Positions 50,894-51,690 of a stretch of 51,690 nucleotides of DNA are shown here, one piece after another. The translations under genes and the position numbers were made by a program. The stretch spans positions 1 to 51,690 of the forward strand of contig CABVDJ010000013.1 in assembly GCA_902497025.1 (NCBI GenBank). The letters are read 5' to 3'. The notes under the pieces are model-generated. The model was not told the DNA's origin. It saw only the letters and a program-made list of their open reading frames with translations, and did no database searches. Positions within the stretch are counted from its first letter, which is position 1. Each line of letters begins with the position of its first letter. This DNA is from an uncultured Collinsella sp. GTDB lineage: Bacteria > Actinomycetota > Coriobacteriia > Coriobacteriales > Coriobacteriaceae.

Positions 50894-51690
50894 ATGTCCG
50901 AGAACGAAGAGATCATGAACGAGACCGAGAACGAGACCATGGCTGCCGAAGTTGAGGCAGTCGAGACCGTGGAGACCGAAGCTGCCGAGGTTGAGGCTGC
51001 TGACGAGGTTTCCGCCGAGGAGGGGGCCGAGGTTGTCGAGGCCGCCGTTGATTACGATGACGAAGAGCTGATGGACAAGATGCAGAAGGCCGCCCGCCTG
51101 CTGCGTAGCCGTCGCTTTGCTATTTCCAAGGAGGAGGAGGCCAAGGCCGAGCGCATGGCGAACATCGAGCGCGCCATCAAGCTCCTTGACCTCAAGCCCA
51201 AGATGGAGCAGAAGGAAATGTCCGACCTGCTGGGCATGCGCCTTCGTGAGCTCGATGGTCTGATGGCCGAGGCCGAGGCTGCCGATCTGGTCGGCCGCAT
51301 CGACGACGCCGAGGGCGATATGCGCAAGATCGTTGTCTTCGCTGCCGAGGATGCCGCTGAGGGCCTGGTCGAGCTTGCCAACAAGAAGGAGAAGCTCCTG
51401 CCTGAGCTTTCTTATGAGGAGGCCACCGAGCTGATGGCCGCTCTCGATAAGGTTATCGCCCCGCTCGTCGCCATGGGCCTGGACGAGGACCGCGGTCCTC
51501 GCGGCGGCCGTGACGATCGCGGTGGCCGTGGCGGCGACCGTGGCGGTCGCGGCGGCTTTGGCGATCGCGGTGGCCGTGGCGGTGACCGCGGCGGTCGCGG
51601 TGGCGATCGCGGTGGCCGTGGCGGCTATGGTGACCGTGGCGGCGACCGTGGCGGTCGCGGCGGCTTTGGCGGCAACCGTGGTGGCTATGG
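50894..51690 (+). CDS. Winged-helix-like protein with acidic N-terminus and RGG-repeat tail, cut by window end
   Basis: At least 265 residues. An acidic start (1-60, rich in E/A/V) is followed by a helical domain (about 57-160: ARLLRSRRFAISKEEEAKAERMANIERAIKLL and a MEQKEMSDLLGMRLRELDGLM helix pair) resembling a MarR-type winged helix. From residue 200 a disordered tail of RGG, GDRGG and GGFG units reaches the window edge. ATG 50894 follows AAGGAGT. RGG tails bind RNA, and occur in bacterial RNA-binding proteins and some DNA-binding regulators. Similar RGG-tailed proteins are common in Coriobacteriia, function unknown. Confidence 0.8.
   Translation, partial: MSENEEIMNETENETMAAEVEAVETVETEAAEVEAADEVSAEEGAEVVEAAVDYDDEELMDKMQKAARLLRSRRFAISKEEEAKAERMANIERAIKLLDLKPKMEQKEMSDLLGMRLRELDGLMAEAEAADLVGRIDDAEGDMRKIVVFAAEDAAEGLVELANKKEKLLPELSYEEATELMAALDKVIAPLVAMGLDEDRGPRGGRDDRGGRGGDRGGRGGFGDRGGRGGDRGGRGGDRGGRGGYGDRGGDRGGRGGFGGNRGGY
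51492..51690 (+). repeat. Coding tandem repeats of RGG codons
   Basis: Imperfect units such as GGTGGCCGTGGCGGCGACCG recur on and off to the end of the window, coding GGRGGDR. The repeats are within the reading frame of the preceding gene. High identity between units makes this a likely site of length variation between strains. Confidence 0.8.

Noticed and set aside
51492..51690. Tandem repeats mistaken for a CRISPR array
   Set aside because: No regular repeat-spacer unit; the repeats are in frame and code RGG/GDR motifs.

Overview
The window looks like a chromosomal segment of a gut Actinomycetota of the class Coriobacteriia, most likely Collinsella or a close relative. The reasons are a G+C-rich composition with strong G/C third-position bias, consistent AAGGAG-type ribosome binding sites, a bile salt hydrolase, a PTS permease, many LysR regulators and a thiamine salvage operon. 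The genus is an inference from overall character; no rRNA or marker gene is present to prove it. I saw no tRNA, rRNA, CRISPR array, prophage or transposase gene.

Layout. 1-1063: a GntR (YtrA-type) regulator and ABC ATPase, leftward, cut by the window edge. 1279-4461: prfC, then a queuosine-precursor-type (VUT) transporter with an SDR. 4512-8663: ung, an EamA exporter divergent from a LysR regulator, and a MATE pump. 8842-12239: rRNA methyltransferases RlmA and RsmJ, small membrane proteins and a GNAT enzyme. 12494-18215: a TetM-like GTPase, an AAA ATPase and a UvrA2-type ABC ATPase. 18245-21136: trmL, a CobW GTPase, a cysteine-less ArsC-like protein and an FMN reductase. 21248-25622: two paralogous cyclic-di-GMP proteins. 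25947-29078: patatin, the TPP-riboswitch thiM/thiamine-binding/thiE operon and a repeat. 29118-32222: HAD phosphatase, LysR and a MetE-like methyltransferase. 32346-38591: esterase, purine permease, degenerate peptide deformylase, bile salt hydrolase and Kup. 38749-42319: a second EamA/LysR pair and an XRE-aminotransferase fusion. 42546-48674: a four-gene amidohydrolase / two ceramidase-like / PTS EIIBC operon facing a LysR gene. 48711-51690: peptide deformylase, MFS exporter and a truncated RGG-repeat protein.

What stands out. (1) Three kinds of short palindromic intergenic element (8728-8785; 9661-9704 and 28979-29078; 18218-18252) share a GGGAC core and look like REP/REPIN sequences. One forms a 100-bp inverted pair immediately upstream of the TPP riboswitch. 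(2) An XRE DNA-binding domain is fused in frame to an alanine-type aminotransferase; an internal Shine-Dalgarno and ATG could also make the enzyme alone, and a multi-copy ATTGAAC operator lies upstream. (3) The 42.5-47.6 kb operon joins a PTS permease to two non-identical neutral-ceramidase-fold proteins and an amidohydrolase that has lost its usual metal ligands. It is the best candidate here for an undescribed catabolic system. (4) Several enzymes lack a key residue: deformylase HEXXH to HMIDH, ArsC Cys to Ser, and the amidohydrolase. (5) A 10-bp-period operator-like array precedes the AAA ATPase gene. Start codons were moved inward from the longest open frame wherever a clear Shine-Dalgarno supported it.
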